In this document: positions 38,443 to 46,558 of the stretch, piece after piece
How positions within the stretch are numbered: position 1 is the stretch's first letter
Layout: every line of letters starts with the position of its first letter
Assembly (NCBI GenBank): GCA_022827405.1
Contig: JAJDTA010000145.1
Location: 1 to 48,471, forward strand
DNA length: 48,471 nucleotides
Source: Acidimicrobiia bacterium
GTDB taxonomy: Bacteria > Actinomycetota > Acidimicrobiia > Acidimicrobiales > Bin134
Direction of reading: 5' to 3'
Notes under the pieces: model-generated
What the model saw: the letters and a program-made list of their open reading frames with translations, nothing else
Told to the model about the DNA's origin: nothing
Databases searched by the model: none
Made by a program: the position numbers and the translations under genes

Positions 38443-39255
38443 CTACTCCGGGGGATTTTGCCCGGCGCTAGGCGCCTCGTTCAGCGAATCGCCAAGGCGC
38501 CTGTCTAGGGCGCCGGCTATGGCGGCGCCGGCGGTTACGCCACAGGCGGCGGCCCATAGCCAGCTTAGGGCGGCCAGGGTTCCGGCGGTGGCCACGGTGA
38601 CCGCGGTGCCGCCGACGGACCAGTTCACTGCCAGCGCGGCGACAGTCGAAACGATTGAGAACCAAACGGCCGATACCAGGCCGCCGATCAGGTCGTGGCG
38701 GAGGGGTCGGCGGGGACAGGCCACTTTCTGTACCAGGGAGAACACGGCCACTGCTGCCACGAAGCCGACAACTGGGGCCAATCGAGGGTCGACCCACACC
38801 GCAATGGCGGTGGGTCCGGCGATCAGGGGGATGACACCCACCAAGAGCCAGAACCCGGCGAACCGCTCCATCCACCATGACCGGCGGGCCTCTCCCCGAA
38901 CCCGGCGAACGGCCCGGCACGCCGCGGCCGCGGCCCTCATGGTGCCCCACACCGCGACCACCGCGGCAATGGACGTGGCCGCCACCGGCGCCGACACCAC
39001 ATCGGCGAACTCCTCGCCGATGGTGCTGTCCACGTCGCTGAGCGCGGTCTGGCCGGCGTCGGCCAGCCACTCGTTGAACCGGTCGGCGATCCGGTCGGAC
39101 ACCGCCCGAACCGTTGAGGCGATGGCGGCCGCGGCCACCGCAGCGGGAAACAGCGACACCGCCGACCAGAAGGCGATCTCCGCCGCCCCGGTCCCACCCT
39201 CACCCTCGCGCCAGCACGAGATTGATTGCTTGATGAGGGAGCCGATGTCCACCAC
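38443..39255 (-). CDS. YihY/BrkB-like multispan membrane protein (divergent)
   Basis: AEIAFWSAVSLFPAAVAAAA; several hydrophobic segments; LRHDLIGGLVSAVWF. Confidence 0.6.
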   Translation of the reverse strand: MVDIGSLIKQSISCWREGEGGTGAAEIAFWSAVSLFPAAVAAAAIASTVRAVSDRIADRFNEWLADAGQTALSDVDSTIGEEFADVVSAPVAATSIAAVVAVWGTMRAAAAACRAVRRVRGEARRSWWMERFAGFWLLVGVIPLIAGPTAIAVWVDPRLAPVVGFVAAVAVFSLVQKVACPRRPLRHDLIGGLVSAVWFSIVSTVAALAVNWSVGGTAVTVATAGTLAALSWLWAAACGVTAGAAIAGALDRRLGDSLNEAPSAGQNPPE

Positions 39256-39282
39256 GTCTCAGAGGGTAGCTACGGTGGGCGG

Positions 39283-40236
39283 ATGGCATTCACAAGGCGG
39301 CGAATTGTTACCGGACACGACGAAGGGGGTGCCCCGGTCATCGCTTCCGACGGCATGGCCGAGTCGAGCTTTTTGGGACGGAGCACGGCCAGCATGTGGT
39401 ACGTGGGGCAGCATCCCGTCTCCGTCGACGACGGCGGGGACGAGCCCGAGGGCATTACTGATTTCGTCCCCCCGCCCGGTGGGATTTCGTGGCGCTTCTT
39501 CACCCTGAAGCCCTCGGGTGGAAAGGCCATCGGCCCGACCGACGACCCCCGGTTCGACCAAGACCGCGTCGGCTTCCACGCCACCCCCACCATCGACTTC
39601 ATCGAGATCATCTCGGGCCAGATCCGCTTGGAGCTGAACGACCATTGGGTGGAGCTCGAAGCGGGCGACTGCGTGATACAGCGGGGCACCTGGCATCGGT
39701 GGATCGTCATCGGCGACGAGCCCTGCACGTTCAGCGCCATCATGCTGGGGGTGGGCGAAGGGGCTGATCCCGGCTTTGCCGGGGCGTCCGTCGGCACGGT
39801 GGGTCCTCGCCGGATCGTCACCGACGGCGACGGGGTGTGCGCCGATGGGCCGCCGGCTACCGCATCGCAGTCCGAGGGCGGGCTGTTAACCGCCGAGCTG
39901 TGGCACACGTTCGCTCCCGTGGCCAGCGAGCTCCAGGGTGGCGATGCTCCCCAGTCGGAGATGCAGCTCAACCCGCCCGGGGAAGGAGTGACCTGGAAAC
40001 AGGTGACCATTCCGGCGTCGATGGCCGACCAGGCCGCATTGATGCACCAGACTCCCACCATCGACTTCGTGCGGATCGCCCAGGGCACCGTCGATTTGGA
40101 GCTGCCCGGCCAGCCCCCGGTACACCTCACCGCTGGCGACAGCGTGATCCAGCGGGGCACCGAGCACGCCTGGCGCAACACCGGCGACGGCCCATTCACC
40201 CTCTCGGCGGTGATGATCGGGGTGGACGGTGGTTGA
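39283..40236 (+). CDS. bicupin domain protein
   Basis: Two repeated blocks: TPTIDFIEIISGQIRLELNDHWVELEAGDCVIQRGTWHRWIVIGDEP and TPTIDFVRIAQGTVDLELPGQPPVHLTAGDSVIQRGTEHAWRNTGDGP. Confidence 0.9.
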   Translation: MAFTRRRIVTGHDEGGAPVIASDGMAESSFLGRSTASMWYVGQHPVSVDDGGDEPEGITDFVPPPGGISWRFFTLKPSGGKAIGPTDDPRFDQDRVGFHATPTIDFIEIISGQIRLELNDHWVELEAGDCVIQRGTWHRWIVIGDEPCTFSAIMLGVGEGADPGFAGASVGTVGPRRIVTDGDGVCADGPPATASQSEGGLLTAELWHTFAPVASELQGGDAPQSEMQLNPPGEGVTWKQVTIPASMADQAALMHQTPTIDFVRIAQGTVDLELPGQPPVHLTAGDSVIQRGTEHAWRNTGDGPFTLSAVMIGVDGG

Positions 40237-40783
40237 TCGATCGGAGGCTGAGCTCGATCCCCGGCTTCAGGCGCTGGTCGACAAGGACGAGATCACCGAC
40301 ACCATCCACCGGGTGGCCCGGGGCACCGACCGGCTCGACAAGGAGCTGATCATCTCGGGCTATCACCCCGACGGCTTCGACGATCACAACAACTTCCGCG
40401 GCAGCCCGGTGGAGTTCGCCGACTGGGTGCAGGAGGTGCTCGCGGCCTTCGACTACACCCAGCACCTGCTGGGCCAGTCCCGCATCCAGCTAGAGGGCGA
40501 CGTGGCCTTCGTGGAGACCTACTGCAACGCCCACCACGTGGTGCATCCCACCGAGGAGGGACCGGGCTCCGACATGCGCATGGGCCTGCGCTATGTGGAC
40601 CGGTTCGAGCGGCGCGACGGAGGACCCTGGCTGATCGCCACCCGGATCTGCGCTTTCGAGTGGCGCTACACCCTCACCCTGAATTACTCGTTCCCCTACG
40701 ACGACGACTTCACCATCGGTTACCGCGATCGCACCGACATCACCTACACCCGCAAGGGCCTGACGGGAGAACCCCGGCAATAG
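40229..40783 (+). CDS. nuclear transport factor 2-like / SnoaL-like family protein
   Basis: LQALVDKDEITDTIHRVARGTDRLDKELIISGYHPDGFDDHNNFRGS. Confidence 0.85.
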   Translation: MVDRSEAELDPRLQALVDKDEITDTIHRVARGTDRLDKELIISGYHPDGFDDHNNFRGSPVEFADWVQEVLAAFDYTQHLLGQSRIQLEGDVAFVETYCNAHHVVHPTEEGPGSDMRMGLRYVDRFERRDGGPWLIATRICAFEWRYTLTLNYSFPYDDDFTIGYRDRTDITYTRKGLTGEPRQ

Positions 40784-40814
40784 GGCTGCGCCTTCAGAAA
40801 TTGACAGGAGCCTC

Positions 40815-41273
40815 CTAGCCCCCCATGAGGGGGCCCTCGGACATCGACTCGATGGTAGAGGTGGCCAACACGTTGTGATCGGCGTCGAGGGTTTCGAAGA
40901 GCACGCCGGTGGGGGAGTGGAGATTGAACAGCACGATGGCGCCGTTTTCACCGCCCCGCTCCATGTGAATTTCGCCGGAGGGACTCTGGCTGTAGGTGCC
41001 GGCGGGCTTGATCTTGTGGATTGTCTCGCCGTTGGATCCGACGTCGAACACATGGTGCTCTCCTTGGAGCACCAGGGTGCGGGTGACCGCAACGTGGCGA
41101 TGGAAGTGGCAGTGAGAGTTGGGGGCGAATCGAACCAGCAGGTCAAGCGTGCCGTGGTCGGGCTGGGAGCCGAGCACGGCCACGTCGAACTCGATGGGAT
41201 AGTCGTACTCCGAGCCCCCTTCCATGTGGGTCCAATGCACATCGCTCAAGTCGAATCGGGCCTCAAAGGTCAT
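40815..41273 (-). CDS. cupin-domain (ChrR-like) protein
   Basis: HCHFHRHVAVTRTLVLQGEHHVFD; PAGTYSQSPSGEIHME. Confidence 0.75.
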   Translation of the reverse strand: MTFEARFDLSDVHWTHMEGGSEYDYPIEFDVAVLGSQPDHGTLDLLVRFAPNSHCHFHRHVAVTRTLVLQGEHHVFDVGSNGETIHKIKPAGTYSQSPSGEIHMERGGENGAIVLFNLHSPTGVLFETLDADHNVLATSTIESMSEGPLMGG

Positions 41274-41293
41274 GAGTTCTATCGTAGTGAGCT

Positions 41294-43096
41294 ATGACCG
41301 ACACTCTCTCCTCCGACGCCAAGATGGAATTCGACCCCAACGCCCTCCGAGAGAAGTACCGAAAGGAGCGGGATAAGCGCCTCCGGGCCGACGGCAACGA
41401 CCAGTACATCGCCATGGACGGGGAGTTCTCCCGCTATCTGGACGACCCGGCCCAAACGGGGATCACCCGGGCGGCGCTGACCGACGAGGTGGACGTGGTC
41501 ATCATCGGCACTGGGTTCAGCGGGCTGTTGGCCGGGGCCCGGCTCCGCCAGCTCGGCGTGGAGAGCATCCGGATGATCGAGACCGGGGCCGAGTTCGGCG
41601 GCACCTGGTACTGGAACCAGTACCCCGGCGTGCAGTGCGACATCGAGTCGTACATCTACCTGCCCCTGCTGGAGGAGATGGGCTACATGCCCAAGGAGAA
41701 GTACTCCTACGGCCCCGAGATCCTGGAGCACTGCAAGGCCCTGGGCCGCCACTTCGACCTGTACCGCGACGTGTGCTTCGGCACCCGGGTACACGAGATG
41801 CACTGGGACGACGCCGACCACCGCTGGGTGTTGCACACCAACCACAACGACCGGATGCGGGCCCGGTTCGTGATCATGGCCATCGGACCCCTCAGCCGCC
41901 CCAAGTTGCCGGGCATCGCCGGCATCGAAACCTATGAGGGCCACTCCTTCCACACCAGCCGGTGGGACTACGACTACACCGGCGGCGACACCCACGGGAA
42001 CCTGACCAAGCTGTCCGACAAGGTGGTCGGGGTGATCGGCACCGGGGCCACCGCGGTGCAGTGCATCCCCCATGTGGGCGAGGCCGCCCAGCACCTGTAC
42101 GTGTTCCAGCGGACCCCGTCGTCCATCGACGTGAGGGGCAACCGCCCCACCGATCCGGAGTGGGCCATGTCGCTGGAGCCCGGCTGGCAACAGCACCGCA
42201 TCGAGAACTTCGGCAACATCGTGGCCGGCAGCATGCAAGAGGAGGATCTGGTCAGCGACGGCTGGACCGACATCCTGCGCAACCTCACCGCGCTGGGCGA
42301 GGGCGCTCGCCTGGGCACCCCCGAGGAGATTGCCGAGGCCATGGAAATGGCCGACTTCCAGAAGATGGAGCAGATCCGCAGCCGGGTCGACGAGCTCATC
42401 GAAGACTCGTCCATCGCCGAGGCGCTCAAGCCCTACTACCGGCAGTTCTGCAAGCGGCCGTGCTTCCACGACGACTACCTGCCCACCTTCAATCGCGACA
42501 ACGTCACGCTGGTGGACACCGACGGGCAGGGCGTCGAGCGGATCACGCCCAACGGCGTGGTGGCCGGCGGCCAGGAGTACGAGCTGGACTGCATCATCTT
42601 CGCCACCGGGTTCGAGGTGGGCACCGACTATTCCCACCGGGCCAACTGCGAAATCTACGGCCGGGGCGGCGTGAGCCTCAGCGAGCGGTGGGCCGACGGG
42701 ATGTCCACCTACCACGGGGTGGTCACCCGGGGATACCCCAACCTGTTGCACATGGGCGGCATCCAGTCGGGGGTCTCGCCCAACTTCACCGAGCTCTACA
42801 ACGAGCAGAGCCAGCATGTGGCCTACATAGTCGAGAAGGGCCTGTCGGCGGGGGCCACCGTGGTGGAGCCCACCGAGCAGGCCGAGGCCGACTGGGTGCG
42901 CGTCATCATGGAGTCGGCCTATCGCCGAGCCGGATTTCTGGAGTCCTGTACGCCCGGCTACTACAACAACGAGGGAAGGCCCGACGAGGGCCCCGGCTGG
43001 TTCGGCGGCAACTACGGCGGCGGCGCCCAGGAGTTCTTCAAGCTCCTCAAGGCCTGGCGCGAAGAGGGGTCCCTCGAAGGCCTCGAGCTGAGCTGA
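41294..43096 (+). CDS. flavin-containing / Baeyer-Villiger-type monooxygenase
   Basis: VVIIGTGFSGLLAGARL; GGTWYWNQYPGVQCDIESYIY; F(x)GxxxHxxxW-like YEGHSFHTSRWDYDYTGG; VIGTGATAVQCIP. Confidence 0.95.
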   Translation: MTDTLSSDAKMEFDPNALREKYRKERDKRLRADGNDQYIAMDGEFSRYLDDPAQTGITRAALTDEVDVVIIGTGFSGLLAGARLRQLGVESIRMIETGAEFGGTWYWNQYPGVQCDIESYIYLPLLEEMGYMPKEKYSYGPEILEHCKALGRHFDLYRDVCFGTRVHEMHWDDADHRWVLHTNHNDRMRARFVIMAIGPLSRPKLPGIAGIETYEGHSFHTSRWDYDYTGGDTHGNLTKLSDKVVGVIGTGATAVQCIPHVGEAAQHLYVFQRTPSSIDVRGNRPTDPEWAMSLEPGWQQHRIENFGNIVAGSMQEEDLVSDGWTDILRNLTALGEGARLGTPEEIAEAMEMADFQKMEQIRSRVDELIEDSSIAEALKPYYRQFCKRPCFHDDYLPTFNRDNVTLVDTDGQGVERITPNGVVAGGQEYELDCIIFATGFEVGTDYSHRANCEIYGRGGVSLSERWADGMSTYHGVVTRGYPNLLHMGGIQSGVSPNFTELYNEQSQHVAYIVEKGLSAGATVVEPTEQAEADWVRVIMESAYRRAGFLESCTPGYYNNEGRPDEGPGWFGGNYGGGAQEFFKLLKAWREEGSLEGLELS

Positions 43097-43100
43097 AACC

Positions 43101-44276
43101 ATGGCCGTCAAATTCGCTTACCGCGGCGGGGAGAAGTGGGCTGAGCCGTGGGACGACTACCGAGCCCTGCGAGATGAGGACCCCGTCCACGAGGTGGGCG
43201 ACGGCCAGTTCTGGGTTCTCTCCCGGTTCGACGACGTCTTCGCCGCCGCCCGCGACACCGCCACTTATTCGTCGGCCAACGGCCTGACCACCGTCCCCGA
43301 CGACATGGCCAGCTTCGACGAGAAAGCCCGGCCCATCGTGATGATGGACCCACCCGAGCACACTGCCATGCGCCGGCTGGTGAGCCGGCCCATGACCCCC
43401 CGCCAGGTGGCCCCGGTGGAGGACCTGGTTCGGGAGTTCATCACCCAAAAGCTCGATGCGGTGGCCGAGGCTGGCGACGTCGACATCGTCCAAGCCTTGT
43501 TCAAGCCTCTGCCCAGCTACCTCGTCGCCTACTACCTGGGCGTCCCCCCCGAAGACCGGGTGCTGTTCGACCGCTGGACCGAGCGCATCGTGCAGGCCAC
43601 CGCCGAGTCCACCGCGGCCTATGGCCAGGACCAGAGTGCGTTTCTCGAGCTGTTCGAGTACGCCACCGGGCTGATCGAGCGCCGCAAGACCGATCCCGGC
43701 GACGACCTGGTGACCGACCTGGTTGAACAAGGCGAGGATGTGGCCTCGGCCATGTGGATCGTGGGGTTCATATTCACCATGATCACCGGCGGCAACGACA
43801 CCGTCACCGGCATGCTCAGCGCTTCAACAGTGCTGCTCGACCGCCATCGGGATCAGCGTCAGGTGCTGATCGACGATCCCTCGGCGATCCCCAATGCGGT
43901 GGAGGAGCTGCTGCGGCTGACTTCGCCGGTGCAGAACCTGGCCCGCACATTGACCCGGGATGTGACCCTGCACGGCGTCACCATCCCCGAGGGCAAGAAA
44001 GCGCTGCTGCTGTACGGATCGGCCAACCGGGACGAGCGGGAGTTTGGGCCCACTGCCGGAGAACTCGATGTGAAGCGAAAGATCGACAAGATCGTCGCCC
44101 TCGGCTACGGCGCCCACCACTGCCTAGGCGCCTCGGTGGCCCGTCTCCAGTGCCGAGTCGCCCTCGAGGAGCTGCTGCGGCGGTTCCCGGACCACTCGGT
44201 TGACGAGAATGCCGCCCGCTTCGCCGGCGGCTCGTCGACCCGCACCTACCAGAACCTGCCCTTCTCCGCGAACTGA
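43101..44276 (+). CDS. cytochrome P450
   Basis: LGYGAHHCLGASVARLQ heme motif; TGGNDTVTG I-helix. Confidence 0.95.
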   Translation: MAVKFAYRGGEKWAEPWDDYRALRDEDPVHEVGDGQFWVLSRFDDVFAAARDTATYSSANGLTTVPDDMASFDEKARPIVMMDPPEHTAMRRLVSRPMTPRQVAPVEDLVREFITQKLDAVAEAGDVDIVQALFKPLPSYLVAYYLGVPPEDRVLFDRWTERIVQATAESTAAYGQDQSAFLELFEYATGLIERRKTDPGDDLVTDLVEQGEDVASAMWIVGFIFTMITGGNDTVTGMLSASTVLLDRHRDQRQVLIDDPSAIPNAVEELLRLTSPVQNLARTLTRDVTLHGVTIPEGKKALLLYGSANRDEREFGPTAGELDVKRKIDKIVALGYGAHHCLGASVARLQCRVALEELLRRFPDHSVDENAARFAGGSSTRTYQNLPFSAN

Positions 44277-44282
44277 GCCAGG

Positions 44283-44627
44283 CTAGAGCGCGCCGATGCG
44301 CTCCAACAGAGCATCGGGAGCACCCACATACTGGGCAATCTCATTTGCCGGTACTATCTCGCTCCACTGTCCGTCGTCGCCGCGCAAGATGGCGGGCAGA
44401 CCAGTGGTGGCTGCCAGTTGCTCGGCGGTGGCCTCGTCGCGATGCAAGAGCTCCAGCTCGACATCCGACGCCATACAGGCCTGTTTCCAGCTCCGCGACC
44501 CCATCGGATTCCACCCGTGGGTGATGTCGCACAGAGCGCACTTCCCCCGGCCCAGTAGCTTGTCGGCCACGTACCGCAGCTCGCCGCCAAGCCCCCCGTC
44601 AGCGTCGTAAATGCCTACGAATGACAC
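44283..44627 (-). CDS. conserved hypothetical protein with CALC (CxxC) motif
   Basis: SVSFVGIYDADGGLGGELRYVADKLLGRGKCALCDITHGWNPMGSRSWKQAC; GTG start with TAGGAT-N5. Confidence 0.65.
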   Translation of the reverse strand: MSFVGIYDADGGLGGELRYVADKLLGRGKCALCDITHGWNPMGSRSWKQACMASDVELELLHRDEATAEQLAATTGLPAILRGDDGQWSEIVPANEIAQYVGAPDALLERIGAL

Positions 44628-44654
44628 GCTCAATCCTAGCGGCGAAATCCCCGT

Positions 44655-45074
44655 TTACTCCGGCTGACAGGCCCATTGGGACCAAGGGGGGTGGCCGCTG
44701 GAATCCTCGTAGTAGCGGACGAACTTGGCGGCTTGCAGATTGGTGGCCGGGTCGGTGAGGTCGACGGGCTGATCGTCGTGGGACAGGATCGCCCACTCTG
44801 GCTGGCCCCATCCGAACAGCCAGCCTTCGTTGATCTGCATGAGACCCAGGGAATAATCGCCCCATTCCTCCAGGTAGCGGGTGTTGGGGTTGCCGAGCGA
44901 CTCACAGGCCATCACCGAGAGCACGTCGTCTACCTCGTCGGCCGGGAATATATCCTCAACCAGAGGGCGCCACTGCTCCACGTCGTATTGGTCGTAGCTG
45001 TCGATCTGGCTTCCCGTGCCAACGAGGGCCAGGCCAGACAGGGCGATAAAGCTGAGCAAGCGGATGAAGCGCAT
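44655..45074 (-). CDS. secreted lytic transglycosylase/lysozyme-like protein
   Basis: N-terminal signal-like RFIRLLSFIALSGLALVG; DVLSVMACESLGNPN...DYSLGLMQINEG typical of SLT fold. Confidence 0.8.
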   Translation of the reverse strand: MRFIRLLSFIALSGLALVGTGSQIDSYDQYDVEQWRPLVEDIFPADEVDDVLSVMACESLGNPNTRYLEEWGDYSLGLMQINEGWLFGWGQPEWAILSHDDQPVDLTDPATNLQAAKFVRYYEDSSGHPPWSQWACQPE

Positions 45075-45165
45075 AAAAGGGTGTGGGGGACTTCTGCGAA
45101 AGCGGGCAGAAACTAGAGGATTGAAATTACAAGCAGATTCTTGGCATGACAAGCATACCCAATGC

Positions 45166-46050
45166 CTACTTGGCCCCTGTGCCCATCCCTGCGGCGGTGC
45201 CGCCGGATCCCTTCACGGTGCGGCTGAGCAAGATAGCGGCGATCACCAAGGCGATGCCAAACAATTCCCGCCCGCTGGGCACCTGGATGAGCACAGCCAG
45301 ACCCACCAGAACAGCGGTCGCGGGGAGCAGCGCCTGAAGCAGGGCGAAGCGGTGCTGGGTGATGTGCTTCATGACCAACTGGTCGATCCAGTAGGGGATG
45401 ACGTTGGACAACAGCCCGGTGGCCAGGGCCAACAGCAGCACCAGCGGCGAGCCCAGAGCCGATCCCACCTCGGTGGCGCCGAAGCCGCTGATGGCCGCCG
45501 CTCCGGCCAGCATCCCCAGGCCCAGTCCGTCCACCGCGGCCGGGCCCCGCGCCACTCGGTGCCCGAGCACGATGTAGCCGGCCCAGAACATCCCGGCCAA
45601 CAAGGCAAACCCCACCCCCCGCATGGTGCCGTCGGCCTCCACCCCGGCCAGCACCACGACGCCGCCCGCAGCCAGCAACAGCGCCGCGCCAGAGCGCATG
45701 GTGCGGGTTCCCACGGCGGCCACCAGGATCGGGCCGGTGAACTCGATGGCCACCGCGTTGCCCAACGGCAGTTCGTCGATGGCCAGATAGATCGACAGGT
45801 TCATGGCGGCCAGCGCCACTCCAAAGGCCGACGCCCACGCCAGGTCGCTGGCCTTCCAACGCCGTTGCCAGGAGCGCCGCAGCACGATGATCATCACCGC
45901 TGCGCCCAACACCCGCACCAGCGCCACCCCTGCGGGGGCCATCTCGTCGAACAGGTGAACCGCCACCGCCGCGCCCAGATACTGCGACACCGCCCCCACC
46001 ATGAACAGCGGTTCGGGGGCAACCGACTCCGATCGGGGCACTCGGACCAC
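45166..46050 (-). CDS. EamA/DMT family transporter
   Basis: about 10 hydrophobic segments; AIEFTGPILVAAVG; NVIPYWIDQLVMKHI. Confidence 0.88.
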   Translation of the reverse strand: MVRVPRSESVAPEPLFMVGAVSQYLGAAVAVHLFDEMAPAGVALVRVLGAAVMIIVLRRSWQRRWKASDLAWASAFGVALAAMNLSIYLAIDELPLGNAVAIEFTGPILVAAVGTRTMRSGAALLLAAGGVVVLAGVEADGTMRGVGFALLAGMFWAGYIVLGHRVARGPAAVDGLGLGMLAGAAAISGFGATEVGSALGSPLVLLLALATGLLSNVIPYWIDQLVMKHITQHRFALLQALLPATAVLVGLAVLIQVPSGRELFGIALVIAAILLSRTVKGSGGTAAGMGTGAK

Positions 46051-46137
46051 AACAACGTTTTACTTGGCTGGCGCCGTGGAGTCGGTTCAAGCTGCCCGCT
46101 ACTTCCGCCCTATCCGCAGAATTCCTAGAGTGCAGAG

Positions 46138-46542
46138 ATGGAAAAGGGCGAGATGCGGCGGCGGGTGGGAGAGGCCCGATCGGCCGTGTTGAGCACCGTC
46201 ACCGCCGACAGCCGCCCCCACGCCGTGCCGTGTTGCTTCTTCCTCAAGGGCGATGTTGTGTATTCGGCGGTTGATGCCAAGCCCAAGTCCACCCTGGCGC
46301 TGCGCCGCCTCGACAACCTGGCCGCCAACCCCACGGCCTGCTTGTTGGTCGACTGCTACGACGACGACTGGTCGAAGCTGTGGTGGATCCGAGTGGACGG
46401 CACCGCCCGAGTGCTCGTCGACGGCGACGAGCGCGACCACGCCCTCGACCTGCTGGCTGCCAAATACCCCCAATACCAAGCCACCCGGCCCCCCGGGCCG
46501 GTTATCGCCATGGACATCACTGCTTGGCGTTCCTGGCCATAA
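46138..46542 (+). CDS. PPOX-class F420-dependent/pyridoxamine 5'-phosphate oxidase-like protein
   Basis: VLSTVTADSRPHAVPCCFFLKGDVVYSAVDAKPKSTLALRRLDNLAANPTACLLVD. Confidence 0.88.
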   Translation: MEKGEMRRRVGEARSAVLSTVTADSRPHAVPCCFFLKGDVVYSAVDAKPKSTLALRRLDNLAANPTACLLVDCYDDDWSKLWWIRVDGTARVLVDGDERDHALDLLAAKYPQYQATRPPGPVIAMDITAWRSWP

Positions 46543-46558
46543 GCCACGTTGGCCGGGC

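Noticed and set aside
41279-43111. 610-aa minus-strand ORF opposite the monooxygenase
   Set aside because: Shadow ORF; the plus strand carries an unambiguous BVMO with all motifs.
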